DNA of 64,000 nucleotides from Citrobacter tructae (GTDB taxonomy: Bacteria; Pseudomonadota; Gammaproteobacteria; Enterobacterales; Enterobacteriaceae), in the NCBI RefSeq assembly GCF_004684345.1, contig NZ_CP038469.1, positions 3,596,001 to 3,660,000 of the forward strand, read 5' to 3'. Position 1 is the first letter of the stretch, and each line of letters starts with the position of its first letter. The position numbers were made by a program, and so were the translations under genes. Below are positions 63,540 to 64,000 of the stretch, in pieces. Below the pieces are notes generated by a model. The model had not been told where the DNA came from. It did not search any database and worked only from the letters and a program-made list of their open reading frames with translations.

Positions 63540-64000
63540 TTATTGCTCAGTACTTGGCGTATTAATCATCCGGTTCAGCCATGGCACCATTATCGCCATT
63601 ACCACCGTTACTGCCAGCGTAACCAGACCGATTTTACTGAAGACGTTGGTATAGATAGGCAGCGTCTGTAGCGGGTCGGTGATGTTTTCCGGTACAGCGG
63701 TGAACGTTGCCACGTAACCACCCATCAGGAAGGCCGCAGCCTGGGTCAGGAACCACATTCCCAGAATAAAGCCCATTAGATGCTGCGGCACCAGTGCGGC
63801 GACCATTGCCAGCCCCAGGGCGCTAATCAGCAACTCACCCAGACTCTGGAACAGATACACCAGCACAATAAACCACGGTGAAGTCAGCCCCTGCGCATCG
63901 GCAAACCACATACCGGCGGCGGCTGCGGTCAGGAAGCCCAGTGAACACAGGAACATACCGAGCGTAAACTTCATCGGCATGGTCAGGTCTTTGCCTTTGT
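63540..64000 (-). CDS. dtpB: DtpB di/tripeptide:proton symporter, 5' part outside window
   Basis: This is the C-terminal 153 residues of the POT-family peptide transporter DtpB (about 489 residues in E. coli). The frame stays open to the window edge (KGKDLTMPMKFTLGMF...), so the start is beyond base 64000. The POT signature segments QSLGELLISALGLAMVAALVPQHLMGFILGMWFL and the last two membrane helices are visible. It follows rsmJ in gene order, as in E. coli, apart from the inserted flavoprotein/Rrf2 pair. Confidence 0.93.
   Translation of the reverse strand, partial: KGKDLTMPMKFTLGMFLCSLGFLTAAAAGMWFADAQGLTSPWFIVLVYLFQSLGELLISALGLAMVAALVPQHLMGFILGMWFLTQAAAFLMGGYVATFTAVPENITDPLQTLPIYTNVFSKIGLVTLAVTVVMAIMVPWLNRMINTPSTEQ

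Overview
The window is a chromosomal segment of an enterobacterium, almost certainly Citrobacter (C. freundii complex). The backbone follows the E. coli/Salmonella order yiaA-wecH-ysaB-glyQS-cspA-yiaG-yiaF-ghrB-yiaD-bisC-yiaC-tag-yhjY-yhjX-eptB-proK-dppABCDF-yhjV-yhjK-dctA-yhjJ-kdgK-yhjH-yhjG-yhjE-yhjD-yhjC-yhjB-treF-yhjA-gor-rlmJ-prlC-rsmJ-dtpB. It carries genes typical of Citrobacter, including cueP and a methionine gamma-lyase that looks nearly identical to the characterised C. freundii enzyme. Assignments rest on recalled family sequences and motifs read from the translations; no database search was run.

Left part (1-17 kb): partial yiaA, wecH, lipoprotein ysaB, the glycyl-tRNA synthetase operon glyQS, copper protein cueP behind a CueR-type promoter with a 19-bp spacer, and cspA with its long cold-shock leader and cold box. 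Then come yiaG, yiaF and a five-gene block that reads as a 2-ketogluconate utilisation locus (PtxS-like LacI regulator, kguE, kguK, kguT, ghrB) with a perfect TGGAACCGGTTCCA operator. yiaD, bisC and the overlapping yiaC/tag pair follow.

Middle (17-32 kb): yhjY, the pyruvate-responsive transporter yhjX with YpdB direct repeats, eptB, the proK tRNA with a duplicated 3' end behind it, and the dpp dipeptide transporter operon. Between dppF and yhjK, where E. coli carries the bcs cellulose genes, there is instead a sulfur amino acid module: a sigma-54 activator with a TyrR-like layout, the permease yhjV and megL. A textbook -24/-12 sigma-54 promoter and a large dyad lie upstream of megL.

Right part (32-64 kb): c-di-GMP phosphodiesterases yhjK and yhjH (the latter with a FliA promoter), dctA, yhjJ, kdgK, yhjG, yhjE, yhjD, the LysR gene yhjC facing a short-chain dehydrogenase, and yhjB. 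An accessory block follows (degenerate lysozyme-like protein, acetyltransferase, large membrane-anchored STY4199-like protein), then treF and the tri-haem peroxidase yhjA with OxyR and FNR sites. A low-GC insert with a single DUF262/HNH protein, probably anti-phage, separates yhjA from gor. The window ends with rlmJ, the heat-shock pair prlC-rsmJ, an NDH-2-like flavoprotein facing an Rrf2 regulator with a cysteine trio, and the 3' end of dtpB. No CRISPR array, complete insertion sequence or prophage was seen.
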